Source of the DNA: Paenibacillus helianthi
GTDB taxonomy: Bacteria; Bacillota; Bacilli; Paenibacillales; Paenibacillaceae
Reading direction: 5' to 3'
DNA: 64,000 nt
Assembly: GCF_001909055.1 (NCBI RefSeq)
Contig: NZ_LVWI01000003.1
Coordinates: 62,001-126,000 of the forward strand
Shown here: positions 53,650 through 63,410 of the stretch, piece after piece
Numbering within the stretch: the first letter of the stretch is position 1
Layout: the number at the start of each line of letters is the position of its first letter
The notes under the pieces: model-generated
Database searches by the model: none
What the model saw: only the letters and a program-made list of their open reading frames with translations
What the model was told of the DNA's origin: nothing
Made by a program: the position numbers and the translations under genes

Positions 53650-54621
53650 ATGAACACGATAGAGCAGCGCAAACAGGAACTGGAGAACTGCCGGCCTGAA
53701 CCGACTTTGGAACTGGGGAAAGTCAATGAATTTTGGGATGGCATCCTTGCGGAGTATGCGGGCAAACCTCTGGATATGATTTCAGTTCCTGAAGCGACGC
53801 CGTATCCGGGAATGCGGGTGGACAAAGTCAGCTTTCAGAGCTTTGACGATACGAGGGTCAATGCGTGGCATATTCAGCCTGCACAGGCTGGAGAGAGCGG
53901 GGAGCGGCGTCCTTGTATCGTTACGTTCCCCGGTTATACCGGTGATAGAGGATATCCGGAGCGGTACGCCTCCTGGGTGCTGTTAGGCTATTCCGTTCTG
54001 GCCGTGGATGTAAGGGGACAGCTTGGAGAGACCGGCAACCGGCTGCCGATGGAGAGCGGTGTGGTAAAGGGCTGGATTACCCAGGGTCTTCTGGAGAAGG
54101 AACGCTCCTATTATATGGGGGTCGCTATGGATACCGTCAGGGCTTTGGAAACGGCGGCACAGCTTCCGGGAGTAGACCCGTCGCGTATTGCGATTACGGG
54201 CAGCAGCCAGGGCGGGGGGATTGCACTGCTGGCAGGTGCACTAAGTACCCGGGTCGCCGCTGTGGCCGCAGATATTCCCAACCTGTGCCGGCTGGATTTC
54301 GGCGTGCTGAATTCAACCAGCTCCCTTACGGAAATCGGCGCTTATGTAAGAAGGTATCCTGAGCATCTTGAGCAGGTGCTGGATACGCTTGCTTACTTCG
54401 ATATCGTGAACCTGGCACCGCGGATCACGGCTCCGGTTCTTATCTCTGTCGGCTGGAAGGATGCGGTATGCATGCCCGAAACCGTATATGCCGCTTACAA
54501 CCGCTTGGAGACGGATAAGCAGATTATGGACTATCCATTTTCTGGACATGAAGTGAGTGAATACCATAACCGCCAGAAGGTTCTCTTCTTGCAGAAGCAT
54601 CTGGGTCAGGCGGAACGCTAG
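53650..54621 (+). CDS. Acetyl xylan esterase / cephalosporin-C deacetylase (CE7)
   Basis: A 323-residue cytoplasmic alpha/beta hydrolase. VDVRGQ is the CE7 motif, ITGSSQGGG contains the nucleophile serine, GWKDAVC the aspartate and FSGHEVSEY the histidine. CE7 enzymes deacetylate short acetylated xylo-oligosaccharides imported into the cell. AGGAGAG lies before the ATG. It stands opposite the isomerase gene, with shared cre-like sites. Confidence 0.85.
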   Translation: MNTIEQRKQELENCRPEPTLELGKVNEFWDGILAEYAGKPLDMISVPEATPYPGMRVDKVSFQSFDDTRVNAWHIQPAQAGESGERRPCIVTFPGYTGDRGYPERYASWVLLGYSVLAVDVRGQLGETGNRLPMESGVVKGWITQGLLEKERSYYMGVAMDTVRALETAAQLPGVDPSRIAITGSSQGGGIALLAGALSTRVAAVAADIPNLCRLDFGVLNSTSSLTEIGAYVRRYPEHLEQVLDTLAYFDIVNLAPRITAPVLISVGWKDAVCMPETVYAAYNRLETDKQIMDYPFSGHEVSEYHNRQKVLFLQKHLGQAER

Positions 54622-54647
54622 AACGGGAAGAGGTTAGTGTGAGCACT

Positions 54648-54692
54648 AAGGGGCGCCACAGCATCTGTAGCTGTGGCGCCCCTTGTCTTTTG
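54648..54692. terminator. Terminator between CE7 esterase and ltrA
   Basis: AAGGGGCGCCACAGC and GCTGTGGCGCCCCTT form a perfect 15-bp stem followed by GTCTTTT. It lies between convergent genes. Confidence 0.85.
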
Positions 54693-54726
54693 AGAAGCTA
54701 TTTAACCGGTTAAGGAGGACATGACT

Positions 54727-55815
54727 TTAGGTTGTGATTTTGGCATAGACGGCAAAGAACAGCGCCAGTTCTCCCATGATCATCACATTCGACACATGAA
54801 CCACCACGTCCAGAATGTAAAAGCAGACGAGGATCGCTGTCAGCACTCCCAGATGAACGATTCCCAGCTGATGCTGCTTATGCCGGTAGACATGAAAGAC
54901 CATGGTTGTGGAAGCGAAATAGAGTAGTACAGAGCCAAAGATCAGATTCAGCATCAGTTCATAATGCAGCTTGTTCAGGAACAGCAGCTGGATCGAGGCA
55001 GCCAGCATACATAGCGACAGAAAGATGAACAAATGTCCGTAAATGATCGTCTGTCCGGCGGTATGGACATTTTTATCCACTTTTTTCTCCAGGTTGTCAT
55101 AGTACTGCCACCACATGGCGATGATCAGAACAAAGGTCAGGGCTGCGAAGCCGACAGATTGCAGGGTCCAGACGCTCGACTGCAGCACAGACAGAATGCT
55201 GACCACAGATTCCCCGAGCAAAATCAGCGCAAACAGGGAGAAACGCTCCAGCAGATGATGTGTATTGGCCGGAGTTTTGACCAGTATTTTTCGTCCCAGT
55301 AATGGCAGGAGAATGTCGAGGGCGATCCCCGCGTACAGCACCAGGTAACGGACCCAGGAATCGAAGAACAGGGAACAGGCGGAAATCACCAGCCCCACCC
55401 AAAAACGGGTCCCCAAATAATGAGCGGTCGCCCTCAGATGCCCATTCTCCTTGGAACGAACGAAAAGATACTGTACTGCAGTCATTGCACGGAGGCCAAC
55501 GTAGCCTATCAGAAACGAATAATAGGTCTGATCGAAATCCAAGGACAGGCTGGCCGTCATAATTAACACAAAGAATAGTTGGATAATCAGAAAAATTCGG
55601 TGAGAGACAATATCCTGCCCATAGCGGTTGACAAATAGCGTCTGTCCCACCCAGGCCCACCAAATGGGGATAAAAATCAGCACGAATTTGCCCAGTGTCG
55701 GAAGTGAGAGCGTTTCGTCCTCTACATGTAACAGCACATGGCTGGCTTTGGACACGGCGGCTACAAATAAAAGATCATAGAAGAGCTCCAGCCAGGTTAC
55801 TTTTTTTGCAGTCAT
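54727..55815 (-). CDS. ltrA: Low temperature requirement protein A (LtrA)
   Basis: A 362-residue membrane protein with about 10 hydrophobic segments. The N-terminus KKVTWLELFYDLLFVAAVSK matches the LtrA family (Pfam LtrA), linked to cold growth in Listeria; biochemical role unknown. GGAGC precedes the ATG. It is monocistronic. Confidence 0.8.
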   Translation of the reverse strand: MTAKKVTWLELFYDLLFVAAVSKASHVLLHVEDETLSLPTLGKFVLIFIPIWWAWVGQTLFVNRYGQDIVSHRIFLIIQLFFVLIMTASLSLDFDQTYYSFLIGYVGLRAMTAVQYLFVRSKENGHLRATAHYLGTRFWVGLVISACSLFFDSWVRYLVLYAGIALDILLPLLGRKILVKTPANTHHLLERFSLFALILLGESVVSILSVLQSSVWTLQSVGFAALTFVLIIAMWWQYYDNLEKKVDKNVHTAGQTIIYGHLFIFLSLCMLAASIQLLFLNKLHYELMLNLIFGSVLLYFASTTMVFHVYRHKQHQLGIVHLGVLTAILVCFYILDVVVHVSNVMIMGELALFFAVYAKITT

Positions 55816-55950
55816 ATAACGCTCCTTTGCTGATCGGATGATTTCGGGTCTGTCGACTGTTTACACGGAACGTTCCGGGTTATATGTTATAATAAAGGCT
55901 CTTTCCGGGTGAACGCAAGGCAGTCTAAGTATTAAAGGAGGAACTCGCAG

Positions 55951-56344
55951 ATGGAGATGGAGAAGGAGAAGGACAGTAGCAAGCTTCCTGCAGAACTTGC
56001 AGTGGAGAATTACCCATACAGTGAGAAGAATGAACAGCTTGTGAAAAAAAGGCTTCTGGAGCAAGACCCGAAAGTTTGCCGGAAAAATCCCGTTTACCAA
56101 AGACGCGGTGGCCATGTATTACTGTGCCATTGATGCCAAAACCCCTTTGTGGGCTAAAGGAATTGCCTTCGGGGCGCTGGCTTATTTCATTTCCCCCATT
56201 GATGCGATTCCGGATGCACTGATTGGCCTGGGATTTACCGATGACGCGGCAATTATTGCGGCAGGGGTAAGAGCAATAGCCGGACAGGTAACCGATGAAC
56301 ACCGTCAGAAGTCAGAGGCATTTTTTGAACAGGAAACCTTATAA
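55951..56344 (+). pseudogene. Frameshifted YkvA (DUF1232) family gene
   Basis: The first frame starts at ATG 55951 after GGAGG and reaches a run of seven A (56044-56050). Removing one A restores [18 protein letters not shown] and then [36 protein letters not shown], the conserved YkvA helix pair. As read, the second frame ends at 56344. A homopolymer indel can be a sequencing error, a true mutation, or a slippery site giving some full-length protein by polymerase slippage. The full product would be about 130 residues with one or two membrane helices. Confidence 0.75.
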
Positions 56345-56442
56345 TAAACCCACATATTGAGGCATAGGCTGCATAGCTTGTTCATTCCTTTACGTGTACG
56401 TGATATAGATGTTATGAAAAAAGGTGCAGCCAAAGCTGCACC

Positions 56443-56826
56443 TCACACACTCTCCACCGGACAGCTTTCTTTGGAGAGCTGTTTGCTCTGATATTCTTCG
56501 CCCCAATCCTTCATTAGCCGGATAATAGGAATGAGCGTGCGGCCAAACTCCGTCAGGGAGTATTCCACCTTTGGGGGAACCTGCTGATAGACTTCGCGGT
56601 GGACAACGCCATCCTCTTCCAGCTCGCGCAGCTGCAGAGTCAGCATGCGCTGGGTGATTCCAGGACAGATCCGGCGGAATTCACTGAACCGTTTCTTATC
56701 CTCCATCATGTGGTACAACAGCACACCCTTCCATTTGCCGCCGATAACGTCAAGAGTGAACTCAACAGGGCAGGCGGTCTTATCGTCCCCTGAACATTCA
56801 CCGAATCCGCCTTTACGGTCACGCAT
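56443..56826 (-). CDS. HxlR family regulator
   Basis: A 127-residue winged-helix protein: TLDVIGGKWKGVLLYHMMEDKKRF and GITQRMLTLQLRELEEDGVV are typical HxlR segments, and CPVEFTLDV places a cysteine near the N-terminus as in redox-sensing members. ATG 56826 lies 11 bases after AAGGAG; a GTG directly after that site is less plausible. Target not evident. Confidence 0.8.
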   Translation of the reverse strand: MRDRKGGFGECSGDDKTACPVEFTLDVIGGKWKGVLLYHMMEDKKRFSEFRRICPGITQRMLTLQLRELEEDGVVHREVYQQVPPKVEYSLTEFGRTLIPIIRLMKDWGEEYQSKQLSKESCPVESV

Positions 56827-56838
56827 AAACAGTGCCAC

Positions 56839-57142
56839 TCCTTCAGTATCATTTTTTATACTACATCATAATAATGTGTGTACTTCATAAGTGATAATAT
56901 ATCTCCTAATATAAATGTGTAAACCTTATATAGTCAAATGTGCTCTAAGTGGAAAAAACTGCTCTGCCGGCGGCTGCGTTCTGCAACGTGCCTTCCTGCA
57001 AAGCAGTTTTTTGGTGTGCGATAGTCCTGAAAATACATAAAAGCTTCGAAAAAGAATTGAAAACTTGCTGAAAATTCTGATAGTCTATTGAAGTGAGCTT
57101 TTTAACGGATTATCATCTCAAGATTGAAGGGATTCCTACAGT
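56839..57142. other. Intergenic region between HxlR and cidA
   Basis: About 300 bp. AAAAAACTGCT near 56953 and AGCAGTTTTTT near 57001 form an 11-bp inverted repeat around a GC-rich 37-base loop; it may be a terminator. The rest is AT-rich promoter-like sequence. No gene. Confidence 0.5.
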
Positions 57143-57553
57143 ATGAAAATCATTCGTATTATTGCCCAGGTTGCAGTATTGTACATATTCTTTCTTGCCG
57201 GAGATTACTTGCAGAAACTGCTGCATTTACCGGTACCGGGCAGCATTGTCGGGTTGCTGCTTCTTTTTGTTTTATTGCTGTTCAACATTGTGCCAGTGAA
57301 GCTGATTGAAGAAGGATCCTTGTTCATTCTGGCCTATCTTCCGATGTTCTTCATCCCGGCGACTGCCGGAATTATGAACCACCTGGATATATTCAGCGGA
57401 CGCGGGCTTCTGATGATTGGCATACTGGTTATTAGCAGTGTACTGACCATGGTTGTGACGGCGCATGCCAGCGAGTGGATTACGGGCCGCCGCGAAGCCC
57501 GCAGCAACCCCACCAAACTTACGGTTGTGCGCGAAAAGGGGAGCGAAGCATGA
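57143..57553 (+). CDS. cidA: CidA/LrgA family holin-like protein
   Basis: A 136-residue protein with four hydrophobic segments. LPVPGSIVGLLLLFVLLLF and FFIPATAGIMNHLDI are family hallmarks. CidA/LrgA proteins influence murein hydrolase export and overflow metabolism of pyruvate and acetate. It overlaps cidB by an ATGA. Distinction from LrgA is not made by sequence here. Confidence 0.8.
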   Translation: MKIIRIIAQVAVLYIFFLAGDYLQKLLHLPVPGSIVGLLLLFVLLLFNIVPVKLIEEGSLFILAYLPMFFIPATAGIMNHLDIFSGRGLLMIGILVISSVLTMVVTAHASEWITGRREARSNPTKLTVVREKGSEA

Positions 57554-58239
57554 ATATTTTGCTTGCTGCCGGCTTCGTTCTGATGAATGTTGGGATCTAT
57601 CTGTTCATGTCCATGCTCTACAAAAGGTTTCGCCTACCCGTGCTTCTGCCGGCACTGACTGCGACGTTTACAGTAGTAGTTCTCCTGCTTGGCTTCCATA
57701 TTTCCTATGACACCTATATGATCGGCGGAGAATGGATCAACCGCCTGCTCGGGCCGGCAGTTGTATCTCTTGCCTATCCGCTCTACAAGCAGCGCCATGT
57801 GCTGTGGCAGAACCTTCCGGCCATTCTCGGCGGGACGGTTATCGGCCTGCTGGTAGGTATGTTCAGTGGACTGCTGATGGCCGCGGGCCTGGGCTTTTCC
57901 AAACTGTATGTGCTCTCGATATTGCCCAAATCCATTACGACAGCCGTAGCGATCCAGATTTCCAGCAACCTCGGCGGTGACTCGTCCTTAACCTCCGTAT
58001 TTGTGATGATTGCCGGATTTACCGGAGCCATTGGCGGACCCTATATTATCAAGCTGTTCAGAATCAGCAGTGAATCCGGTATCGGCATTGGCCTGGGTAC
58101 TGCCTCTCACGCCTTGGGTACAGCAAAAGCCCTGGAGTACGGTGAGCAGTCAGTGTCCATGAGCTCGGTAGCTATGACGGTCTGTGCCATCGTAGGTTCC
58201 ATTGTGGGGCCTTTAGTGGCCTGGGTCATGTACCACTAA
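57550..58239 (+). CDS. cidB: CidB/LrgB family membrane protein
   Basis: A 229-residue protein with about six to seven hydrophobic segments. LPKSITTAVAIQISSNLGGDSSLT and GTASHALGTAKALEYGE are diagnostic of LrgB/CidB (YohK). The ATG at 57550 overlaps the cidA stop; the longer frame starts inside cidA and is rejected. It acts with CidA in the membrane. Confidence 0.85.
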   Translation: MNILLAAGFVLMNVGIYLFMSMLYKRFRLPVLLPALTATFTVVVLLLGFHISYDTYMIGGEWINRLLGPAVVSLAYPLYKQRHVLWQNLPAILGGTVIGLLVGMFSGLLMAAGLGFSKLYVLSILPKSITTAVAIQISSNLGGDSSLTSVFVMIAGFTGAIGGPYIIKLFRISSESGIGIGLGTASHALGTAKALEYGEQSVSMSSVAMTVCAIVGSIVGPLVAWVMYH

Positions 58240-58257
58240 AGCTCCACTAAAGAATCC

Positions 58258-58317
58258 CTGGAAAATCTCTGGAAAATCTCTGGAAAATCACTAAAAGTTG
58301 CCTCTTATAGTTGCCTC

Positions 58318-58320
<3 letters not shown>
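58258..58320. repeat. Short tandem repeats after cidB
   Basis: CTGGAAAATCT occurs three times in a row (58258-58290, last base of the third copy differs). It is followed by a 12-bp direct repeat AGTTGCCTCTTA (58296-58307 and 58309-58320). The second copy enters the stop codon of the GH51 gene. Confidence 0.85.
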
Positions 58321-59928
<1,608 letters not shown>

Positions 59929-59976
59929 TCAGGATTAATAAATTCGCTAATCCTTATGGTTTGGAGGCTGCTGAAT

Positions 59977-60879
59977 ATGTACTTAACAACGAATGCTGAA
60001 TCGCTAAAGGTGTATGAAGCCTTGGCCAGCGAAGTAAGGTTACGGATAATTGATCTGCTTAGTGTCCGGGAAATGCATATCAAGGAGCTTGCTTCTACCC
60101 TCTATCTGAGCAGTGCGATCGTAAGCTCTCATGTCGCCAAGCTGCAAAGGGCCGGGATCGTCAGCTCGCAAATGAAAAGAATCGGCAGCGGAACCTACAA
60201 ATATTGTTCCTTGTCGGCAAATTTTTTACAGATTAAGCTATCAGGCTCACGCGGAATTTCCAGAAAAGTAGTGGAGGTATCGGTGCCCGTCGGACAATAT
60301 ACGGATTTGCAGGCAGCACCTACATGCGGCATCGCCACAACGGAGAAACTGATCGGCTATTATGATGACCCGCGCTATTTTCTGGACCCGGAACGGGTGG
60401 ATGCCGGGATTCTCTGGTTTGCCAAAGGTTATGTCGAGTACAAGGTGCCAAATTATCTTTTTATGGATCAGACGGTGCAGGAAATTGAAATTTCGATGGA
60501 GATGGGTTCGGAAGCTCCGCATGTGAACGAGAAATGGCCTTCGGATATAACGTTTACCCTGAACGGGGTTGAATTAGGCAAGTGGACCAGTCCCGGCGAC
60601 TTCGGTATGATGCGGGGGCGCTTGACCCCGTCCTGGTGGAATGCAGAGGTGAATCAATATGGACTGCTTAAGGTGCTGAGGATCAATAAGGGCGGCAGTT
60701 ACATAGACGGACAGCAGATTTCTGCAGTGACTCTGGACGATGTGTGCTGGCAGCAGGATCAGTGGAGTTTCCGGTTGACCGCGGAGGACAGCACCCGAAG
60801 ACGAGGCGGATTAACTCTGTTCGGACATGGCTTCGGAAACTATGAGCAGGATATTGTATTTAGAGTGTATTACGAATAA
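59977..60879 (+). CDS. ArsR-type regulator with large C-terminal domain
   Basis: A 300-residue protein. Residues 1-90 form an ArsR-type winged helix (VYEALASEVRLRIIDLL; HIKELASTLYLSSAIVSSHVAKLQRAGIV). The remaining 200 residues, rich in beta-strand, W and G, are not a known metal-site extension; classic ArsR proteins are about 100 residues and the CxC metal motif is absent. GGAGG lies 9 bases before the ATG. Divergent placement to abfA suggests a sugar-responsive repressor. I infer that the extra domain binds the sugar. Confidence 0.75.
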   Translation: MYLTTNAESLKVYEALASEVRLRIIDLLSVREMHIKELASTLYLSSAIVSSHVAKLQRAGIVSSQMKRIGSGTYKYCSLSANFLQIKLSGSRGISRKVVEVSVPVGQYTDLQAAPTCGIATTEKLIGYYDDPRYFLDPERVDAGILWFAKGYVEYKVPNYLFMDQTVQEIEISMEMGSEAPHVNEKWPSDITFTLNGVELGKWTSPGDFGMMRGRLTPSWWNAEVNQYGLLKVLRINKGGSYIDGQQISAVTLDDVCWQQDQWSFRLTAEDSTRRRGGLTLFGHGFGNYEQDIVFRVYYE

Positions 60880-60963
60880 ACCCTTGCCCCTCCATAACCT
60901 TTCATATATGGTTAAAAAATGGTGCGTGAGCGCTATTCTTTTCAGAATATGGAGGTGGCACAG

Positions 60964-61503
60964 GTGAGAAAGTGGCTATACGGCATCATCGCTGTCCTCG
61001 CCCTGACGGGAATTATTGTATACGGTTTTGTCAGTGCCCCCAAGGTATTTCATGTGGACCGCGAGATTACAGTTACTGCCTACAAGGAGAAGAATCCGGA
61101 ATACTCTCAGCCTGTGACCCTGCTGCTCAAGGGAGTATTTGATGAGAAATCCAAAAGTTACATAGGTAAAATAACAATAAACGGCAAGGTGCTGGAGAGA
61201 TGCAGGTTGTCCCCTGAATTTGGCTTAGCGACTTGTGCGGAAGCGAAGGGCGATCCTTCTTCAGTCATCGGAATGGTGTTTGCCAGCGGAGACTATAAGC
61301 ATTGGAGCTTGTTGATCGGTCCCTCATACACAGTTCAGAGCTCCTACAGTGAACTGTATGTCTTGTTGAATAAAGGAGAGCCTACAGGTTCAGCGGGGGA
61401 CATCATCATGACTTTTTCCGCTGACGGCCGTGAGGCTGCCCTGAAGGAGTCGCACGCTCTGGTTGAGCGCTGGCAGGACCGGATGGCAGACCGGAATCCC
61501 TGA
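60964..61503 (+). CDS. Hypothetical membrane-anchored protein
   Basis: About 179 residues: an N-terminal membrane helix (WLYGIIAVLALTGIIVYGFV) and an extracytoplasmic domain of about 150 residues with two cysteines close together (RCRLSPEFGLATCAEA). GTG 60964 with GGAGGTG 6 bases upstream is chosen; the longer frame lacks a ribosome site. I do not recognise its family. It stands alone. Confidence 0.6.
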   Translation: MRKWLYGIIAVLALTGIIVYGFVSAPKVFHVDREITVTAYKEKNPEYSQPVTLLLKGVFDEKSKSYIGKITINGKVLERCRLSPEFGLATCAEAKGDPSSVIGMVFASGDYKHWSLLIGPSYTVQSSYSELYVLLNKGEPTGSAGDIIMTFSADGREAALKESHALVERWQDRMADRNP

Positions 61504-61599
61504 TCTTCACAGAAAGCATGTTTGCAAAACAGTTCAATGGGTAACTATAACTGAAGTAACCCATTAACCTGCAAAGCATTATGCAAAGGAGGATTTCAC

Positions 61600-61773
61600 A
61601 TGTCAGATCAACTCGAAAATGAAGCGGACATCCGCAATAAAGAAAGCAAACAAGGCGATTCCCTTGCGGAACGCAAAAAGATGGAGAATGGTGTGGACAT
61701 TGAGCCGGAGGCCGATGACTGGGTAGCTAAACCTGCGGAAACCTCCCATCCTGATCCGCTCCCCAAGAACTAA
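61600..61773 (+). CDS. Small acidic hypothetical protein
   Basis: A 57-residue, highly charged protein (MSDQLENEADIRNKES start, PDPLPKN end) behind a strong AAAGGAGG. It has no hydrophobic helix and is likely soluble and disordered. A good terminator follows 20 bp after the stop, supporting a real monocistronic gene. Function unknown. Confidence 0.65.
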   Translation: MSDQLENEADIRNKESKQGDSLAERKKMENGVDIEPEADDWVAKPAETSHPDPLPKN

Positions 61774-61792
61774 AGCAGCATGCTGTCTTCTG

Positions 61793-61825
61793 ACAGACTA
61801 CCCGCGAAGGTAGTCTGTTTTTTTT
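61793..61825 (+). terminator. Terminator after the small acidic protein gene
   Basis: ACAGACTACC and GGTAGTCTGT form a perfect 10-bp stem with a 6-base loop, then TTTTTTTT. Confidence 0.9.
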
Positions 61826-61963
61826 GATACGGATTCATATTGAGAACCAAATGGTTAATAACGTATACTGAAAATAGGTACATCGAAGTCATGCCTTCAT
61901 TCTCCAGTTCATTACAGATTTCACAGGTCTCTGGGCAATCCATTTTGCGGGGAGGAATCGTTA

Positions 61964-62149
61964 ATGCGGAGTCGGAACGAGAACGGACGGTATCGGCAAA
62001 AGCGCGGAGACGCGCTTGTAGGCAACCTTGAGAAAAAGTACGGTTCGGACTTTGGCGTACGCAGCGACATGAAGCTGGAGACGCTAAGAAGGCAGCATGA
62101 TGGACAGTCGTTAACACAGCTGCTTAAGGAACAGCAGGACAAAAACTAA
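61964..62149 (+). CDS. Small basic conserved-looking hypothetical protein
   Basis: A 61-residue protein with GGGGAGG 8 bases before the ATG. The core NGRYRQKRGDALVGNLEKKYG and DFGVRSDMKLETL resembles small Paenibacillus/Bacillus hypothetical proteins of unknown role known to me only by pattern. Basic N-terminus, helical C-terminus. A perfect palindromic terminator follows. Confidence 0.6.
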   Translation: MRSRNENGRYRQKRGDALVGNLEKKYGSDFGVRSDMKLETLRRQHDGQSLTQLLKEQQDKN

Positions 62150-62188
62150 TCCATAGGGAGCGTATTTGAAGGCTTCCAGAATGATAAA

Positions 62189-62216
62189 CATAACCCGCGG
62201 GTTATGTTTTTTTTGT
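62189..62216 (+). terminator. Terminator after the small basic protein gene
   Basis: ACATAACCCG and CGGGTTATGT form a perfect 20-bp palindrome followed by TTTTTTTT. With no unpaired loop the hairpin must open at its centre. Confidence 0.8.
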
Positions 62217-62274
62217 TATTATTCCTTATCGGGCAGCATAATTGAATGTCAAATCCGTTTCAGAGCAAACGTTA

Positions 62275-62326
62275 TTGACAATTCAACTACTACGTGTTAC
62301 TTTATAGCAGTAGTGAGTAATACTGC
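62275..62326 (+). promoter_or_regulatory. padR promoter with candidate operator
   Basis: TTGACA at 62275-62280 with TACTTT 17 bp downstream (62298) or TTTATA at 62301. GCAGTA (62307-62312) and TACTGC (62321-62326) form an inverted repeat over the expected start, suggesting autorepression by PadR. Confidence 0.6.
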
Positions 62327-62358
62327 ATACCAGTGGTACAGAATAGCAAGGAGTGATT

Positions 62359-62688
62359 GTGCTGGAAAATCTAACGGAAATGCTCAAAGGGTCGCTTGAA
62401 GGCTGTGTTCTTGAAATTATAAGCCGCAAAGAAACTTACGGTTACGAAATTACGCGGCAGCTGAACGCTCTCGGCTTCACAGATGTTGTGGAGGGAACGG
62501 TGTACACCATCCTGATCCGCCTTGAAAAAAATAAGCTGGTGGAGATCACCAAGAAGCCCTCCGAACTGGGACCGCCGCGAAAGTTCTTTGCGATCAACGA
62601 TGCGGGGCGAGAGGAACTTCAGAGGTTCTGGGAAAAGTGGGAGTTCGTATCCTCAAAAATTAACGAGTTAAAGGAGAGAAAACAATGA
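62359..62688 (+). CDS. PadR family regulator
   Basis: About 109 residues: LEGCVLEIISRKETYGYEITRQL and VVEGTVYTILIRLEKNKLV form the PadR winged helix, with a short C-terminal helix. GTG 62359 has AAGGAG 8 bases upstream; the GTG at 62353 is too close. It starts an operon with two DUF1048 genes and an ABC transporter and overlaps the next start by 4 bp. Confidence 0.85.
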   Translation: MLENLTEMLKGSLEGCVLEIISRKETYGYEITRQLNALGFTDVVEGTVYTILIRLEKNKLVEITKKPSELGPPRKFFAINDAGREELQRFWEKWEFVSSKINELKERKQ

Positions 62689-63032
62689 ACTTTTGGGAAA
62701 AAATCACCGGAAGCGACATGACTAAAGAATTCAAAATGTTTGAAGCGCGAACCCAAAAACTGCCGGCTGATTATCAGGCGGCATGGGAGAAAATCAAAGC
62801 CAATCTTTGGACGCACTCCGATTTCAGCGGTCGCAACCTCATGCCGATTCTTGACGGTGTGCTTGGCCTGCTTGAAGAAACGGCGGCGGACGGTCAGAGT
62901 GTCCAAGAGGTTTTGGGTGACGATATCAAAGGCTTCTGTTCTGCGCTGGCCGGTGAAGAAGAGGCAAAGTCTTATCGCGACAAATGGCGGGAGCAGCTCA
63001 ACAACAATATCGCTAAAAAATTACGTGAATAG
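62685..63032 (+). CDS. DUF1048 family protein (first copy)
   Basis: A 115-residue, alpha-helical, soluble protein (FEARTQKLPADYQAAWEKIKANL). DUF1048 genes are commonly found with PadR regulators and ABC transporters; their role is unknown. It overlaps padR by 4 bp and is followed by a related gene 12 bp on. The pair differ in sequence but share the LPxDYQ and GDDI/GNDV positions. Confidence 0.8.
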   Translation: MNFWEKITGSDMTKEFKMFEARTQKLPADYQAAWEKIKANLWTHSDFSGRNLMPILDGVLGLLEETAADGQSVQEVLGDDIKGFCSALAGEEEAKSYRDKWREQLNNNIAKKLRE

Positions 63033-63044
63033 GAGGAGGATACC

Positions 63045-63395
63045 ATGAATATACGGGATATCATCGAAGGTAAAAAAGAGTGGCGGGCGCACGTGGCGCG
63101 TGTCAAAGCGCTCCCTAAGGATTATCAGATTGTTTATAAAGAGATTCAACGATATTACTTTAAGGTCGGTCCTGTCGAATTAACCGAAGATACGGGGCTG
63201 CTTTCGGGGATTGTCGATCTTTTTGAAGAGGGTGCGGCCTTGGGAAAAGGCGTGCTCCAAGTGACTGGCAATGACGTAGCCGCTTTCTGCGACGATCTAA
63301 TCAAAGATTCAAAAACCTATGCCGACATCTACCAGGAACCTGCTGACCAGGAAGTGAACAAGGCGATGAAAAAGTGGACGGATAAAATAAAATAA
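63045..63395 (+). CDS. DUF1048 family protein (second copy)
   Basis: A 116-residue paralogue of the preceding gene (VKALPKDYQIVYKEIQRYYF; VTGNDVAAFCDDLI). The conserved LPxDYQ and gNDvaaFC segments align with copy one. AGGAGGAGG lies before the ATG. The duplication in one operon suggests a hetero-oligomer or adaptor for the ABC transporter. Confidence 0.8.
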   Translation: MNIRDIIEGKKEWRAHVARVKALPKDYQIVYKEIQRYYFKVGPVELTEDTGLLSGIVDLFEEGAALGKGVLQVTGNDVAAFCDDLIKDSKTYADIYQEPADQEVNKAMKKWTDKIK

Positions 63396-63410
63396 AAGGG
63401 GGATACCGGG

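Noticed and set aside
57475..57549. Longer start of cidB inside cidA
   Set aside because: A standard ATGA overlap start at 57550 fits the family N-terminus; the extension is cidA sequence in another frame.
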